Source: Alphaproteobacteria bacterium
Lineage (GTDB): Bacteria > Pseudomonadota > Alphaproteobacteria > Bin95
DNA length: 64,000 nucleotides
Direction: 5' to 3'
NCBI GenBank assembly: GCA_030833925.1
Contig: JAURGE010000006.1
Location: 1 to 64,000 of the forward strand
A program made the translations under genes and the position numbers. How positions within the stretch are numbered: the stretch's first letter is position 1; every line of letters begins with the position of its first letter. This document shows positions 31,466 to 41,544 of the stretch, in pieces. The notes below the pieces were generated by a model. That model was given only the letters and a program-made list of their open reading frames with translations. It made no database searches and was not told the DNA's origin.

Positions 31466-31492
31466 CTATTAATATTTTTTTAATATTAATAG
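31466..31492. repeat. Perfect AT-rich inverted repeat CTATTAATATT-TTTTT-AATATTAATAG
   Basis: 11-bp perfect arms with 5-nt T loop, read directly from the sequence; intergenic. Confidence 0.95.
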
Positions 31493-31497
31493 CGTAG

Positions 31498-32151
31498 ATG
31501 TCGCTCTGGGCGACTGAGCTGGAAATGGTGCACTCGCAAAATCAATGCATCGGATCATTTAATTGGCGCTACTGGCGATCCGTAGGGATTGGAATGACGG
31601 CTGTCCTGCTTTCGTTCGGCGTGATGAAACCAGTTGCGTTTGCAGCAGCAGCGCAGCCGACTCAAATGGTTCCAATTCCTCCCAAACGACAGGAAATAGT
31701 GTCACCGTTAAAATCTGGCCCTGATGTGCAGCAACTAAACACGGTGGTTCCAGGGTCAGATCTGTCGAGCTTATCTCCATCAGAGGTAGCACCTCAATCG
31801 GAAGCTTCAATTATCGCTAGCTCTTACGGCTCAGCCGACATCACGGATAGTTTTGTGGTGGAAATTTTTTTCGCTGATGATGATCATTTATTGGATGCTG
31901 ATGCTGAGGGGGTCCTCGCTGAATTGTTGGTTCGCAGTAGAGCAGAACGCAATTTCTCGGTTTACTTAACAGGCGGCTCCGCGCTTTCCGAAAATGACCG
32001 CGCCCGAGATCAGGCTCTTTCTCGGGCAATAACGGTTCATCAGTTTTTAGTCCGTAAAGGTCTCTCCAGTTCTTCAATTGTAGTGAAACCAGTTTCAGAC
32101 AATGATCGGCGAGACGTTGTAACCGTGTCCTTCAAGGTGTCGAAAGCATGA
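31498..32151 (+). CDS. Exported protein with C-terminal OmpA-like fold (predicted)
   Basis: Signal-like hydrophobic segment SVGIGMTAVLLSFGVMKPVAFAAAA; C-terminal FVVEIFFADDDHLLDADAEGVLAELLVRSR...RDQALSRAITVHQFLVRKGLSSSSIVVKPVSDND resembles an OmpA-family domain. Confidence 0.6.
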   Translation: MSLWATELEMVHSQNQCIGSFNWRYWRSVGIGMTAVLLSFGVMKPVAFAAAAQPTQMVPIPPKRQEIVSPLKSGPDVQQLNTVVPGSDLSSLSPSEVAPQSEASIIASSYGSADITDSFVVEIFFADDDHLLDADAEGVLAELLVRSRAERNFSVYLTGGSALSENDRARDQALSRAITVHQFLVRKGLSSSSIVVKPVSDNDRRDVVTVSFKVSKA

Positions 32152-33326
32152 GCCCCAATTTAACTCGTCCAACCAGGTTCCTCCTGCGCATGGGGCTTTT
32201 TTTGGCTGCTGCTATTGCTGCTAGTTCTGTCATTTGGGAACCTGCGTTAGCTGCGTTTATGGCTAACCCGGCCATAAATGGCGTGATCCTAGGTGTATTT
32301 GCAGTTGGGGTAGTTGTTTGTGTGAGGCAGGCCTCAAGCCTAGCGGGTGAAGTAGCGTGGATAGAACGATTCCAACGTCGTGGCTCTAGGGAGCCCCAGG
32401 GCCCTGCGCCCCGACTTTTAGCGCCAATAGCCAGCGCATTAACGCAAACTGAGGATAGAATAACGCTCCAGGCGACATCTGCTCGTGTGTTAATGGATGG
32501 GCTAGGCAGCAGGTTAGATGAAGCTCGTGAGTTGGCCCGATATCTGGTTGGGCTTCTTATCTTCTTAGGCCTACTCGGAACTTTTTGGGGGCTTTTGGAA
32601 ACAGTCAGATCTGTATCCCAGGTTGTAGATGGGTTGGATGTGGGCGGGGATGCCGCAACGACTTTTGAAAGGCTGCGAGGCGGACTTCGTGCACCCCTGG
32701 ATGGAATGGGGACGGCCTTTAGCTCCTCTCTTTTCGGCCTTGCTGGCGCCCTTGCGCTTGGGTTTTTAGATCTTCAGGCAGGTCAAGCTTTGAACCGTTT
32801 TTACAACGAGGTTGAAGACTGGCTTTCTTCAATGGCTACCTTCCAAAGTTCACCGACTATTCTTGGTCAGGCTGGGTTGGGTGCTGCTCAACCTTCTGCT
32901 TATGTCGAGGCTCTCTTGGGACAGACGGCCGAAATGTTAGATGATCTCCGCCGTCTAGTGGGGAGGTCAGAAGAAGGCCGCCGTGAGACTGAGCAGGTGC
33001 TCGCCGGGATGGGTGATCGACTGCACAATTTAGCTGACGGCCTTGAAACTCTTGGTCGTATAGCTGAACAACAACAGCGTGCGATGGGCCTGATGGCGGA
33101 GCGCGAAGACTCAGCGGCAACGGCCCTACAAACCCTAACGGAGCGTCTGGCCAATCCTGTACCTGACACAGAAACCCGGCGTCAGCTTGCCCAAATAGAG
33201 AGATTGCTCGCCCGATTAGGCGGTGCAGTGACGGCTGGCCAATCGGAGCTCACACAAGAATTGCGTAACGAATTGCGTCTTCTTGGACGCACGCTTATCG
33301 GTCACGCGGACGGCAGGAACAACTAA
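32148..33326 (+). CDS. MotA/TolQ/ExbB-like inner-membrane protein
   Basis: TM segments plus YLVGLLIFLGLLGTFWGLLETVRSVSQVV...LRAPLDGMGTAFSSSLFGLAGALALGFLDL, characteristic of the MotA/ExbB proton channel family. Confidence 0.82.
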   Translation: MSPNLTRPTRFLLRMGLFLAAAIAASSVIWEPALAAFMANPAINGVILGVFAVGVVVCVRQASSLAGEVAWIERFQRRGSREPQGPAPRLLAPIASALTQTEDRITLQATSARVLMDGLGSRLDEARELARYLVGLLIFLGLLGTFWGLLETVRSVSQVVDGLDVGGDAATTFERLRGGLRAPLDGMGTAFSSSLFGLAGALALGFLDLQAGQALNRFYNEVEDWLSSMATFQSSPTILGQAGLGAAQPSAYVEALLGQTAEMLDDLRRLVGRSEEGRRETEQVLAGMGDRLHNLADGLETLGRIAEQQQRAMGLMAEREDSAATALQTLTERLANPVPDTETRRQLAQIERLLARLGGAVTAGQSELTQELRNELRLLGRTLIGHADGRNN

Positions 33327-34876
33327 TGCGGGCCCGGCACGGCCGTATTGTCCGCCAAGATCTTTGGCCAGGCTTCGTTGATGCCCTCGCTAGCCTTCTA
33401 ATGGTGGTTATTTTTCTATTATCGGTGTTCGCTCTTGCTCAGCATTTTCTCTCTGAGCGCCTCTCGGGTCGCGAACAGGCTTTGGCGGCAGCAGAAGGCG
33501 AAATCGCGACACTTATAGAAGAGAGTTCCAGCCTATCAGATGCTCTCGCCTCAGCTACCAGTCGTAGAGATGACCTTCAACGTGAGCTAACAGCACTTGA
33601 AAGAGAAACGGAAAATATTGCCCAAGCACTGAACAGTGCGCGTGCGGATCTAACACAAGCCGGCGCGGCTAAGGCGGCAGCAGATAGTGAGCTGGCGCGG
33701 CTTGGGGCTGAGGTAAAACAACTTAACGAATCCCTGCGCGCAGCAGAGATTATCAATAATCGAGCGGTAGCAGAATCTGAGTTGCGGGCAGCAGAAATAG
33801 TAAAACTCACTGAAGCGCTGGAGGCTCTTAGGTCCGAAGCGAATGAAGCGAAAGCGGCATATCTTGTAACAACCGAGCGTGCGGAACTTACGCTTGCTAA
33901 GGCTGTCGAACGTGCTACCCGTGCGGAGTCAGCGCGCGACGCGCTTGCTGAAAGGGCAAGCAAGTTGGAAGAGGCTCTTCGCACTGCCGCTGCGGCGCTA
34001 GAAGTGGCAACCTCTGCTAAAGGCGACGCGGAAGCTAATGCTGCTGTGCTCGCGAGCCGCCTTGCGGAACAGGAAGACGCTAACAACGTCGCGGTGCTTG
34101 AATATCGTGAGCGGATTGTGAAATTAGAAGCTGAAATTGCCGATTTGGCTTCTCGCACAGCCGCTTTGCAAAACGCAGCAGCGGCAGCTGAAATAGGTCT
34201 TCTTGCTGCTCGGCAAGAGGCCGAGGGACTGGAGATCGATAAGCAGAACGTGGAGGCGGAGCGTAAGCGAATAGCAAGCCTCAACGCTGAGCTTCAAACC
34301 AAAGTGGACGAGTTAAATGCAACCCTTAATGAGGCATTGGAACAATCTAAGACACAGGGCTCCACAATATTGCAGCTTGAGGGAAAACTTAACGCAGCCC
34401 TCGCCGCTAAGGTGAGCGAATTAAGGCGGTTTCGTTCAGAGTTCTTTGGAAAAGTCAGAGAGGTTGTGAAAGACCGAGCAGACATAAGGGTGGAGGGTGA
34501 CCGCTTTGTGCTTCAGTCAGAAGTGCTGTTTGAAACAGCAAAAGCTGATTTGGGTCCAGACGGTTTGGCTCACATTGTTTCGTTAGCGTCTACTTTAAAA
34601 GAAATCATTGCCACTATTCCGCCAGAAGTTGATTGGGTGCTTAGGATTGATGGACATACGGATATCCGTCCTATTGCAACGAAGCAATTTGCATCTAATC
34701 GTGATCTCTCTTTAGCCCGGGCGCAATCTGTTTCTAAAGCCTTAGCTAGAGCAGGTATTCCCGAGGAACGTCTGTTGCCAGCGGGATTTGGTGAATACCG
34801 CCCTCTTGATAAAGGCTTGAATATGGAGGCTTATCAGCGGAATAGGCGCATTGAAATTAGACTCGATCAGCCATAG
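33326..34876 (+). CDS. MotB-like protein with long coiled coil and C-terminal OmpA/peptidoglycan-binding domain
   Basis: N-terminal TM WPGFVDALASLLMVVIFLLSVFAL with Asp; about 300 aa Ala/Glu-rich coiled coil; C-terminal VLRIDGHTDIRPI...SNRDLSLARAQSVSKALARAGIPEERLLPAGFGEYRPL...NRRIEIRL. Confidence 0.88.
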   Translation: MRARHGRIVRQDLWPGFVDALASLLMVVIFLLSVFALAQHFLSERLSGREQALAAAEGEIATLIEESSSLSDALASATSRRDDLQRELTALERETENIAQALNSARADLTQAGAAKAAADSELARLGAEVKQLNESLRAAEIINNRAVAESELRAAEIVKLTEALEALRSEANEAKAAYLVTTERAELTLAKAVERATRAESARDALAERASKLEEALRTAAAALEVATSAKGDAEANAAVLASRLAEQEDANNVAVLEYRERIVKLEAEIADLASRTAALQNAAAAAEIGLLAARQEAEGLEIDKQNVEAERKRIASLNAELQTKVDELNATLNEALEQSKTQGSTILQLEGKLNAALAAKVSELRRFRSEFFGKVREVVKDRADIRVEGDRFVLQSEVLFETAKADLGPDGLAHIVSLASTLKEIIATIPPEVDWVLRIDGHTDIRPIATKQFASNRDLSLARAQSVSKALARAGIPEERLLPAGFGEYRPLDKGLNMEAYQRNRRIEIRLDQP

Positions 34877-34887
34877 GAGCAGCTATT

Positions 34888-35646
34888 ATGAAAACCGGTC
34901 TTGCAGGAAAGCGGGCGATCGTCACTGGGGGGAGTCGTGGGATTGGATACGCAATTGCTGATGCTCTGGCAGCAGAAGGCATGGCGGTTTCAATCTGTGC
35001 ACGCGGTCAGGAGGGATTAGATTCAGCTGCTAAAAAGCTGAGACGGCACGGTGGGAAGGTTCATACCCTAGCCGTAGATGTGGCGTCTAAGGAAGGTATT
35101 GAAGGTTATATGGATGCTGCCATCAGCACTCTGGGGGGGGTCAATGTTTTGGTTAACAACACCTCTGCTTTTGGAGGTTCGGAGGACGAAACGGGCTGGA
35201 ATGTCAGCCTCAATGTGGATGTTATGGCGCTTGTCAGAGCGTCCTGGAAAGCCAGGACATCCATGGCAGAAACAGGCGGTGGTTCAATCATTAATATTAG
35301 TTCTATCACAGGCCTTGCCACTGCGGGGCGGACTCCTCCATACGGCGCCGCAAAGGCAGCTGTAATTCAGTACACTAGAACGCAGGCCTATCATTACGCA
35401 CAGGACAATATCCGCGTTAACTGCATTGCTCCGGGTTCGATTTATTTCGAGGGAGGAGTTTGGGGCAAGGCCGAAGTTGAGCGGCCAGAGCTCTTCGAAA
35501 AAATCCGGTCATCGATCCCATTTGGTCGCCTTGGTGCTCCAGAGGAAGTAGCTAACCTTGCTGTTTTTCTTGCATCTGATGCCGCTAGTTGGGTGACCGG
35601 ACAAACCATCGCTGCAGATGGCGGTCAGACGTTGAACCCTATTTGA
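34888..35646 (+). CDS. SDR family oxidoreductase
   Basis: GKRAIVTGGSRGIGYAIADALAAEG, YGAAKAAVIQYTRTQA, WVTGQTIAADGGQTL. Confidence 0.93.
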   Translation: MKTGLAGKRAIVTGGSRGIGYAIADALAAEGMAVSICARGQEGLDSAAKKLRRHGGKVHTLAVDVASKEGIEGYMDAAISTLGGVNVLVNNTSAFGGSEDETGWNVSLNVDVMALVRASWKARTSMAETGGGSIINISSITGLATAGRTPPYGAAKAAVIQYTRTQAYHYAQDNIRVNCIAPGSIYFEGGVWGKAEVERPELFEKIRSSIPFGRLGAPEEVANLAVFLASDAASWVTGQTIAADGGQTLNPI

Positions 35647-35661
35647 ATTTAGGGTTCAAAA

Positions 35662-36273
35662 TTAGGCGCCAGCACTCGGTCGGCCTTTCATGCGATCGAA
35701 CCATGAAGCAACGTTCTTGTTTTGACTATTCAATGGCTGACCGACGTTGGTGCCGAAGTCGATAAAGCAGAACAGCAGCACGTCTGCTAAAGTTATGTTG
35801 TCGCCTGCGATAAAATCTCGGCCGGTCATTTGTTCGTCGAGCCAGGTTAATCTGTCCTGAGCGATCGCCTTTAGCCCGGCCGATGCTTCCGGTAGGCAGC
35901 GCATGCGGCCTTCGAACATTTTCAGGCCTTCGCCAAACCGAAAACCGGCGGCTAGAGGCTCGCAGATGTTTAAATCAACACGCCTCGTCCACATTCTTGT
36001 GTTAGCTTTTTCTTCGGCGTTTTTTCCAATCAAAGCGGGTGTTGGGTGTTGGTCCTCAATGTACTCACAAATGGCTGTGATTTCAGAGATATAAGATCCA
36101 TTGTCCAACTCAAGACATGGAGATTGGCCGGCCGGGTTTTTGGCTAGAAATTCTGGCTGTCGATTGACGGCCTTTCGGATATCAATCTCTTCCATCGGCA
36201 AATCAACGCCTTTTTCCGCTAAAAACATGCGCACAACATGAGGGTTGGGCCCGACAGAAGTGTAAAGTTTCAT
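35662..36273 (-). CDS. Glutathione S-transferase family protein
   Basis: MKLYTSVGPNPHVVRMFLAEKGVDLPMEEIDIRKAVNRQPEFLAKNPAGQSPCLELDNG. Confidence 0.93.
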   Translation of the reverse strand: MKLYTSVGPNPHVVRMFLAEKGVDLPMEEIDIRKAVNRQPEFLAKNPAGQSPCLELDNGSYISEITAICEYIEDQHPTPALIGKNAEEKANTRMWTRRVDLNICEPLAAGFRFGEGLKMFEGRMRCLPEASAGLKAIAQDRLTWLDEQMTGRDFIAGDNITLADVLLFCFIDFGTNVGQPLNSQNKNVASWFDRMKGRPSAGA

Positions 36274-36365
36274 AAAAATCTCCAATTGATGATGGCGCTT
36301 TTGCTCTTTCGACTGTAGAGCTTTTGTTAGAAGGTGCAACGCTAACGATTTTTTGGGGGCCAGTT

Positions 36366-36620
36366 ATGGAGCCACACAACATTGTCGCGATTTGTGCGAT
36401 TTTGGCTATGGCCTTCGTGATCGACTCAACCGTGAAACTTTGGCGTTATCGCAAACGCAATGGTTTATTGAAGGCCTCGATAGGGTTTCGAGACATAAAG
36501 ATTTTGTTTCGCCCTAATGAGTATGAGGTGGAAGAGGCGCGGCTCACATACAAAAACTGGATTTCTACCGGAGCGATGCTGACTCTTATGATAATATTTT
36601 TATTTATAAATCCGGAGTAG
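36366..36620 (+). CDS. Small hypothetical membrane protein
   Basis: MEPHNIVAICAILAMAFVIDSTVKLWRY...ISTGAMLTLMIIFLFINPE; two predicted TM segments. Confidence 0.55.
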   Translation: MEPHNIVAICAILAMAFVIDSTVKLWRYRKRNGLLKASIGFRDIKILFRPNEYEVEEARLTYKNWISTGAMLTLMIIFLFINPE

Positions 36621-36627
36621 CCACAAT

Positions 36628-37314
36628 CTATCGGTGGAGCAGCGATACTTCTGGTCGCTTCAATAAGCTTATCAATATAGCGCCGGCGACAAAACCTCCA
36701 ACATGCGCCATGTAGGCAACATTTTCGCTTCCTATTAGGCCGCTGCTCGCTATCGCTTGGAGTGTGAACCAGCTACCTACGACAACCCAAGCCTTGAGCT
36801 GTATAGGGATGAAAAATGGTAGCAAAACAGTAATTTTAGCCCTAGGGCTCAAAAGGATATAGGCCCCCAGAACTCCCGACACAGCTCCTGAAGCACCTAT
36901 AAGTGGTGCCTCAGACGTGACATCCGCATACCCATGGGCCAATGCCGCAATAGCACCGGTCAGAAGAAAAAATACTGCAAACCGCCAGTGGCCGCATGCA
37001 TCCTCAACATTGTCGCCAAAAATATACAAAAACAGCATGTTGCCTATAAGATGCCATGCATCGCCATGCAGAAAGATTGAAGTCAGCACAGATAAGGCAG
37101 TTGGCATAACCACCAAGTGTTCAGCCAGCTCTCTATTCCCAAAAGTTACTGCAGGAATATAGCCAAAACTGAATATAAGCTCAGCCTCTTCTCCTGGTGA
37201 GAGACCGGCTTGCCACACGTAGAGTATGACACAAAACAGTATTACTCCCCAGGTTACGTAAGGGGTAGACACCCAGCGGCGCGGATTATCATCATGAAGG
37301 GGAAGAAACGGCAA
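36628..37314 (-). CDS. Rhomboid family intramembrane serine protease
   Basis: GDAWHLIGNMLFLYIFGDNVEDACGHWRF, LIGASGAVSGVLGAY (GxSG), AHVGGFVAG. Confidence 0.95.
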   Translation of the reverse strand: MPFLPLHDDNPRRWVSTPYVTWGVILFCVILYVWQAGLSPGEEAELIFSFGYIPAVTFGNRELAEHLVVMPTALSVLTSIFLHGDAWHLIGNMLFLYIFGDNVEDACGHWRFAVFFLLTGAIAALAHGYADVTSEAPLIGASGAVSGVLGAYILLSPRAKITVLLPFFIPIQLKAWVVVGSWFTLQAIASSGLIGSENVAYMAHVGGFVAGAILISLLKRPEVSLLHR

Positions 37315-37322
37315 TCGATAGT

Positions 37323-38117
37323 CTATAGCCGGGCGGCAGGTGATAGGTCAGCGATTTCGCACCAGATTGGTGTGTGGTCTGATGCCTTTGGTTGTCCGCG
37401 CGGGCGCCGGTCAATATCGACATTAGTCAGCCGGTCTAAGGCTGACGCTGATAATAAAATGTGATCGATGCGGATTCCCTGATCTTTCTGCCAAGAGCCG
37501 CCTTGATAGTCCCAGAATGTAAAAGCTGACGGGGCTTGAGGTTTCATTGTGCGATATGCATCGTAGAAACCAAGCCAGCAAAGCGCCCTGAATTTAGCTC
37601 GGGTTTCGGGTTGAAAGAGCGCGTCATCGCGCCAGGCTGATGGGCTGTAGCAATCTTCTGGTTCAGGAATAACGTTGAAATCGCCCATCAGAGCGGTTGG
37701 CGCTCCATCTTGTAGAAGAGCCTCTGCTCTCGCATGCAAACGGTCCATCCAGGACATCTTGTAACTGAATTTTTCAGTGCCCATAGGGTTGCCGTTAGGA
37801 AGATAGATAGAAGCCAAACGAACGCCCTTCACTGTGGCTTCAATATACCGTGCTTGTTCGTCGGTCGGATCACCATCAAGTCCTATGCGGGGATCCTCAA
37901 AGGGGTGTCGCGATATTAAGGCAACACCATTGTAGCTTTTTTGACCAGCTACTAGTGTGTGATACCCCTTCGCTTCGAACTCTAAGCGGGGAAAAGCATC
38001 ATCAACGCACTTGATTTCCTGAAGGGCGATGACGTCGGGACGTGCTTCATCCATCCATGCCAGAACAGCGTCTAGTCGAGCTTTAATTGAATTTACATTC
38101 CAAGTTGCAAGTCGCAT
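37323..38117 (-). CDS. xth: Exodeoxyribonuclease III
   Basis: MRLATWNVNSIKARLDAVLAWMDEARPDVIALQEIKCVDDAFP, RIDHILLSA, KASDHTPIWCEI. Confidence 0.95.
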   Translation of the reverse strand: MRLATWNVNSIKARLDAVLAWMDEARPDVIALQEIKCVDDAFPRLEFEAKGYHTLVAGQKSYNGVALISRHPFEDPRIGLDGDPTDEQARYIEATVKGVRLASIYLPNGNPMGTEKFSYKMSWMDRLHARAEALLQDGAPTALMGDFNVIPEPEDCYSPSAWRDDALFQPETRAKFRALCWLGFYDAYRTMKPQAPSAFTFWDYQGGSWQKDQGIRIDHILLSASALDRLTNVDIDRRPRGQPKASDHTPIWCEIADLSPAARL

Positions 38118-38148
38118 AGCGGTTTCCGCAGCAGACTGAGCCGCCTAT

Positions 38149-38496
38149 CTAAATCGAAAAGGACGAACCGCATCCGCAAGACGAAGCTGCATGCGGGTTT
38201 TCGATCACGAACATTGCCCCTGATAGATCTTCCTTCCAATCGACCACCGCTCCACTTAAGAGGTCGAGTGAGATTTCATCTACCACGATTGGAACACCAT
38301 AACGCTCAAAGACCTTGTCATCAGCATTTAGGACGTCATCAAAACTAAAACTGTACTGAAAACCAGAGCAGCCCCCACCTAATACGGATACCCGGAATTT
38401 TGCATTTGGATTATTTTCGTCTGCGAGAAGGCGCTTTAGTCGAGCTGCCCCTCGTTCAGTGACCCCAACGCCGTCTTGAAGAGCGTCGTCCAGCAT
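38149..38496 (-). CDS. erpA: HesB/IscA-family iron-sulfur cluster insertion protein (ErpA-like)
   Basis: VTERGAARLKRLLADENNPNAKFRVSVLGGGCSGFQYSFSFDD...SSCGCGSSFSI; ORF track start 38526. Confidence 0.9.
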   Translation of the reverse strand: MLDDALQDGVGVTERGAARLKRLLADENNPNAKFRVSVLGGGCSGFQYSFSFDDVLNADDKVFERYGVPIVVDEISLDLLSGAVVDWKEDLSGAMFVIENPHAASSCGCGSSFSI

Positions 38497-38578
38497 GGTT
38501 AAGACCCTCGTTAAAAGGACGGACAATACAAAGATACTATAAAATTTCGCTATACGCTTTCAATAAGATAGATGTTTG

Positions 38579-39799
38579 ATGCGGCCTTTCAATACGTACC
38601 AAGGACTTACTGTGACAGAGTTCAAACTATTTAATCCCGCCCCTGATCCGCCAGCTTCCTATGCTGCCAAAGCGACGGACTCCCGTGGCAGACTGATTCA
38701 GGAAGCGCCGCCAGTAAATCGCTCTCACTTTCAGCGAGACCGTGATCGCATAATTCATTCCAATGCTTTTCGGAGAATGAAGCACAAAACACAAGTTTTT
38801 GTGTTCCATGAAGGCGACTATTTCCGCACGCGGCTTACGCACTCCTTAGAAGTTGCCCAGATAGCCCGTACCGTGGCTCGTAACCTTGGTGTTAATGAAG
38901 ATCTTGCAGAGGCCGTAGCTCTTGCGCATGACCTTGGTCATACCCCCTTCGGGCATGCGGGAGAAGAGGCGCTATCACTAAAGTTAAAGAATGTTGGCGG
39001 CTTTGATCACAACGTTCAGACGCTTCGAATTCTGACGCGTTTAGAACAGCGCTATGCTGCTTTTGATGGCCTCAACCTCTCCTGGGAGACCCTTGAAGGG
39101 GTTGTTAAACACAATGGTCCTGTTCTCGAGCCAGCGCTAGCAATCAAAAATTATGACTCTTCTCATCCATTAGAATTAGAGAGCCACGCTGGCCTTGAGG
39201 CGCAAATAGCTGCTATTGCAGACGATATTGCGTATAACACACATGATATTGACGATGGCCTCCGCGCCCAGCTTTTCACGATAGAAGCTGTGGCTAATGC
39301 ATCACCTCTTGTTGGCAGGCGACTGGCTAATATTGACAAAAACTGGCCTGATCTTGACCGGCAGCGCCGGATTTATGAGTTAGTAAGGGCGTTGATTGGT
39401 GATCTGGTGCACGATTTGACAATGGAGACGGCCAGGCGATTAGCAGTCTTGCGACCATCAACAGCAAACGAAATTCGAAAGGTTGGTCAGCCAATTGCAT
39501 CTTTCTCAGAGGAGATGACCGTTAATCTTGATGCGTTGCGGGCTTTCTTGAGAACGAATATGTACCGTCATACACAAGTCAATCGGATGACTAGCAAAGC
39601 TAAACGGATTGTTGGTGACCTTTTTGACCTGTTTGTAGCTGAGCCCCAAAGCTTACCTGCCGAGTGGCGTAAAGTAGCGGAGGAAGCAGAGATATCGAAG
39701 GTTTATCGTGTCGTTGGAGACTATATAGCTGGTATGACTGATCGCTATGCCATGTTGGAGCATCAACGTTTGTTCGAAATAAACAGTCACAGCCTATGA
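38579..39799 (+). CDS. dgt: Deoxyguanosinetriphosphate triphosphohydrolase-like protein (GTG start at 38612 also plausible)
   Basis: [22 protein letters not shown]...[49 protein letters not shown]. Confidence 0.94.
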   Translation: MRPFNTYQGLTVTEFKLFNPAPDPPASYAAKATDSRGRLIQEAPPVNRSHFQRDRDRIIHSNAFRRMKHKTQVFVFHEGDYFRTRLTHSLEVAQIARTVARNLGVNEDLAEAVALAHDLGHTPFGHAGEEALSLKLKNVGGFDHNVQTLRILTRLEQRYAAFDGLNLSWETLEGVVKHNGPVLEPALAIKNYDSSHPLELESHAGLEAQIAAIADDIAYNTHDIDDGLRAQLFTIEAVANASPLVGRRLANIDKNWPDLDRQRRIYELVRALIGDLVHDLTMETARRLAVLRPSTANEIRKVGQPIASFSEEMTVNLDALRAFLRTNMYRHTQVNRMTSKAKRIVGDLFDLFVAEPQSLPAEWRKVAEEAEISKVYRVVGDYIAGMTDRYAMLEHQRLFEINSHSL

Positions 39800-41541
39800 A
39801 TTATTTTCAGCATTTCAATGACTTGGCGCTGTCCGAGTTAAAAAACCTTATGGATAGCGGTGAGGTCCCCGTAGGCTTAAATTTGAGCCGAGCGACCGCT
39901 GGGTCACCGCGCGATCCTACCCATGGTGATGTCGCGCTAAACATAGCTATGGTTTTAGCTAAAGATGCCGGCATGAAACCTCGCGACCTAGCAGAGTTAA
40001 TTGCCTCGCGCCTTCGCCAACAAATGGATATTGCATTAGTAGAGGTTGCAGGACCCGGTTTCATAAACATTCACGCAAGTTCTACGTTTTGGCCGGATAG
40101 GCTCTCTGAAATTCTTGCGCAAGGCGCGAATTATGGCGGTTCCAATATGGGGGCGGGCCGTCGAGTCAATGTCGAATATGTCTCTGCTAACCCAACTGGT
40201 CCTTTGCATGTTGGACATGGTCGCGGCGCGGTTTTTGGTGATGCGCTTGCTGCGATTTTGCAGAAGGCTGGTTTTGAAGTTATTCGGGAGTATTACATTA
40301 ATGACGCTGGGGCTCAGGTGGATGTTCTAGCAGAGACCGCAATACTTCGAGCTCGCGAAGCCTTAGGACAGGATATAGGCCCTATTCCTGACGGCCTATA
40401 CCCAGGCGACTACATGGTTCCAGTCGGTGCAGCCCTTGCGGAGGCCTACGGCGAAGGCCTCTTTAAGATGTCCGATCAGGAGCGCCTAGAAATTGCGCGC
40501 AGTAAAGCCATCTCGATGATGATGGATATGATTCGAGATGACCTGGCGGCAGTTGGAATCAATCAGGATGTGTTTTCTTCAGAACGTGCAATTGTGGATG
40601 CAGGTGCGGTTGATGCTGCGCTAGATACCCTTGAAAGCAAGGGGCTTGTTTACGAGGGCGTCTTAGAGCCACCGAAGGGAAAAAAGCCCGACGATTGGGA
40701 AGAAAGACCCCAAACACTCTTTCGAGCGACTAGTTTTGGGGATGATGTTGATCGTCCATTGAAGAAGTCCGATGGGTCCTGGACTTATTTTGCTACAGAT
40801 ATTGCCTATCACTTTGACAAGATATGCAATCGTGGAGAAGACCTAATAGATGTTTGGGGCGCTGATCATGGCGGCTATATAAAGCGTGTTGCCGCTGCCG
40901 TTCAGGCCTTAACTGGACGAAACGATGCTCTCGACGTGAAGCTATGTCAGCTCGTACGCATTCTTCGTGATGGTGATTTGGTCCGTATGTCTAAGCGTGC
41001 GGGTGATTTCATAACATTGCGGGAAGTTGTTGATGAGGTTGGTAAGGACGTACTCCGGTTTATAATGTTAACCCGCAAGAATGACGCGCCTCTGGATTTC
41101 GATCTGGCCCGTGTTGTCCACCAATCCAAGGACAATCCTGTTTTCTATGTTCAGTACGCGCATGCCCGTTGCAGAAGTGTTTTGCGTCACGCTGAGGATT
41201 CTGGATTTCCAAACACACCTAAGGACCTCCTGAGCGCAGATCTATCTCTTCTGGTAGATGAGGATGAGGTTGGCCTTATAAAGCTATTAGCTAGTTGGCC
41301 TCGAACCGTGGAGCAGGCGGCGGAGGCCCATGAACCACATCGTGTCGCTTTTTATCTTCAGGAAACAGCCGCTGCCTTCCATCAGCTCTGGAACAAGGGT
41401 CGAGATGACACTACTCTGAGGTTCATTCAACCAACAGAACCGGAAGCTACCAAAGCGCGCCTGGCGCTTGTGCAGGGAGTGATTGCTATCATAGCTTCCG
41501 GGCTCAGCGTTCTTGGCGTCGAGCCAGTCGAGGTAATGTAA
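39796..41541 (+). CDS. argS: Arginyl-tRNA synthetase
   Basis: [31 protein letters not shown]-like [15 protein letters not shown]. Confidence 0.97.
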   Translation: MNYFQHFNDLALSELKNLMDSGEVPVGLNLSRATAGSPRDPTHGDVALNIAMVLAKDAGMKPRDLAELIASRLRQQMDIALVEVAGPGFINIHASSTFWPDRLSEILAQGANYGGSNMGAGRRVNVEYVSANPTGPLHVGHGRGAVFGDALAAILQKAGFEVIREYYINDAGAQVDVLAETAILRAREALGQDIGPIPDGLYPGDYMVPVGAALAEAYGEGLFKMSDQERLEIARSKAISMMMDMIRDDLAAVGINQDVFSSERAIVDAGAVDAALDTLESKGLVYEGVLEPPKGKKPDDWEERPQTLFRATSFGDDVDRPLKKSDGSWTYFATDIAYHFDKICNRGEDLIDVWGADHGGYIKRVAAAVQALTGRNDALDVKLCQLVRILRDGDLVRMSKRAGDFITLREVVDEVGKDVLRFIMLTRKNDAPLDFDLARVVHQSKDNPVFYVQYAHARCRSVLRHAEDSGFPNTPKDLLSADLSLLVDEDEVGLIKLLASWPRTVEQAAEAHEPHRVAFYLQETAAAFHQLWNKGRDDTTLRFIQPTEPEATKARLALVQGVIAIIASGLSVLGVEPVEVM

Positions 41542-41544
41542 CGG

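Noticed and set aside
33577-34284. 235-aa antisense ORF (minus strand)
   Set aside because: Ser/Ala-rich translation is a shadow of the Ala/Glu-rich coiled coil on the plus strand; no independent motif.
32148-34876. Zorya anti-phage system (ZorA/ZorB-like pair)
   Set aside because: No zorC/zorD/zorE genes follow (next is an SDR). The long helical extension is in the MotB-like rather than the MotA-like subunit, and the region is otherwise housekeeping.
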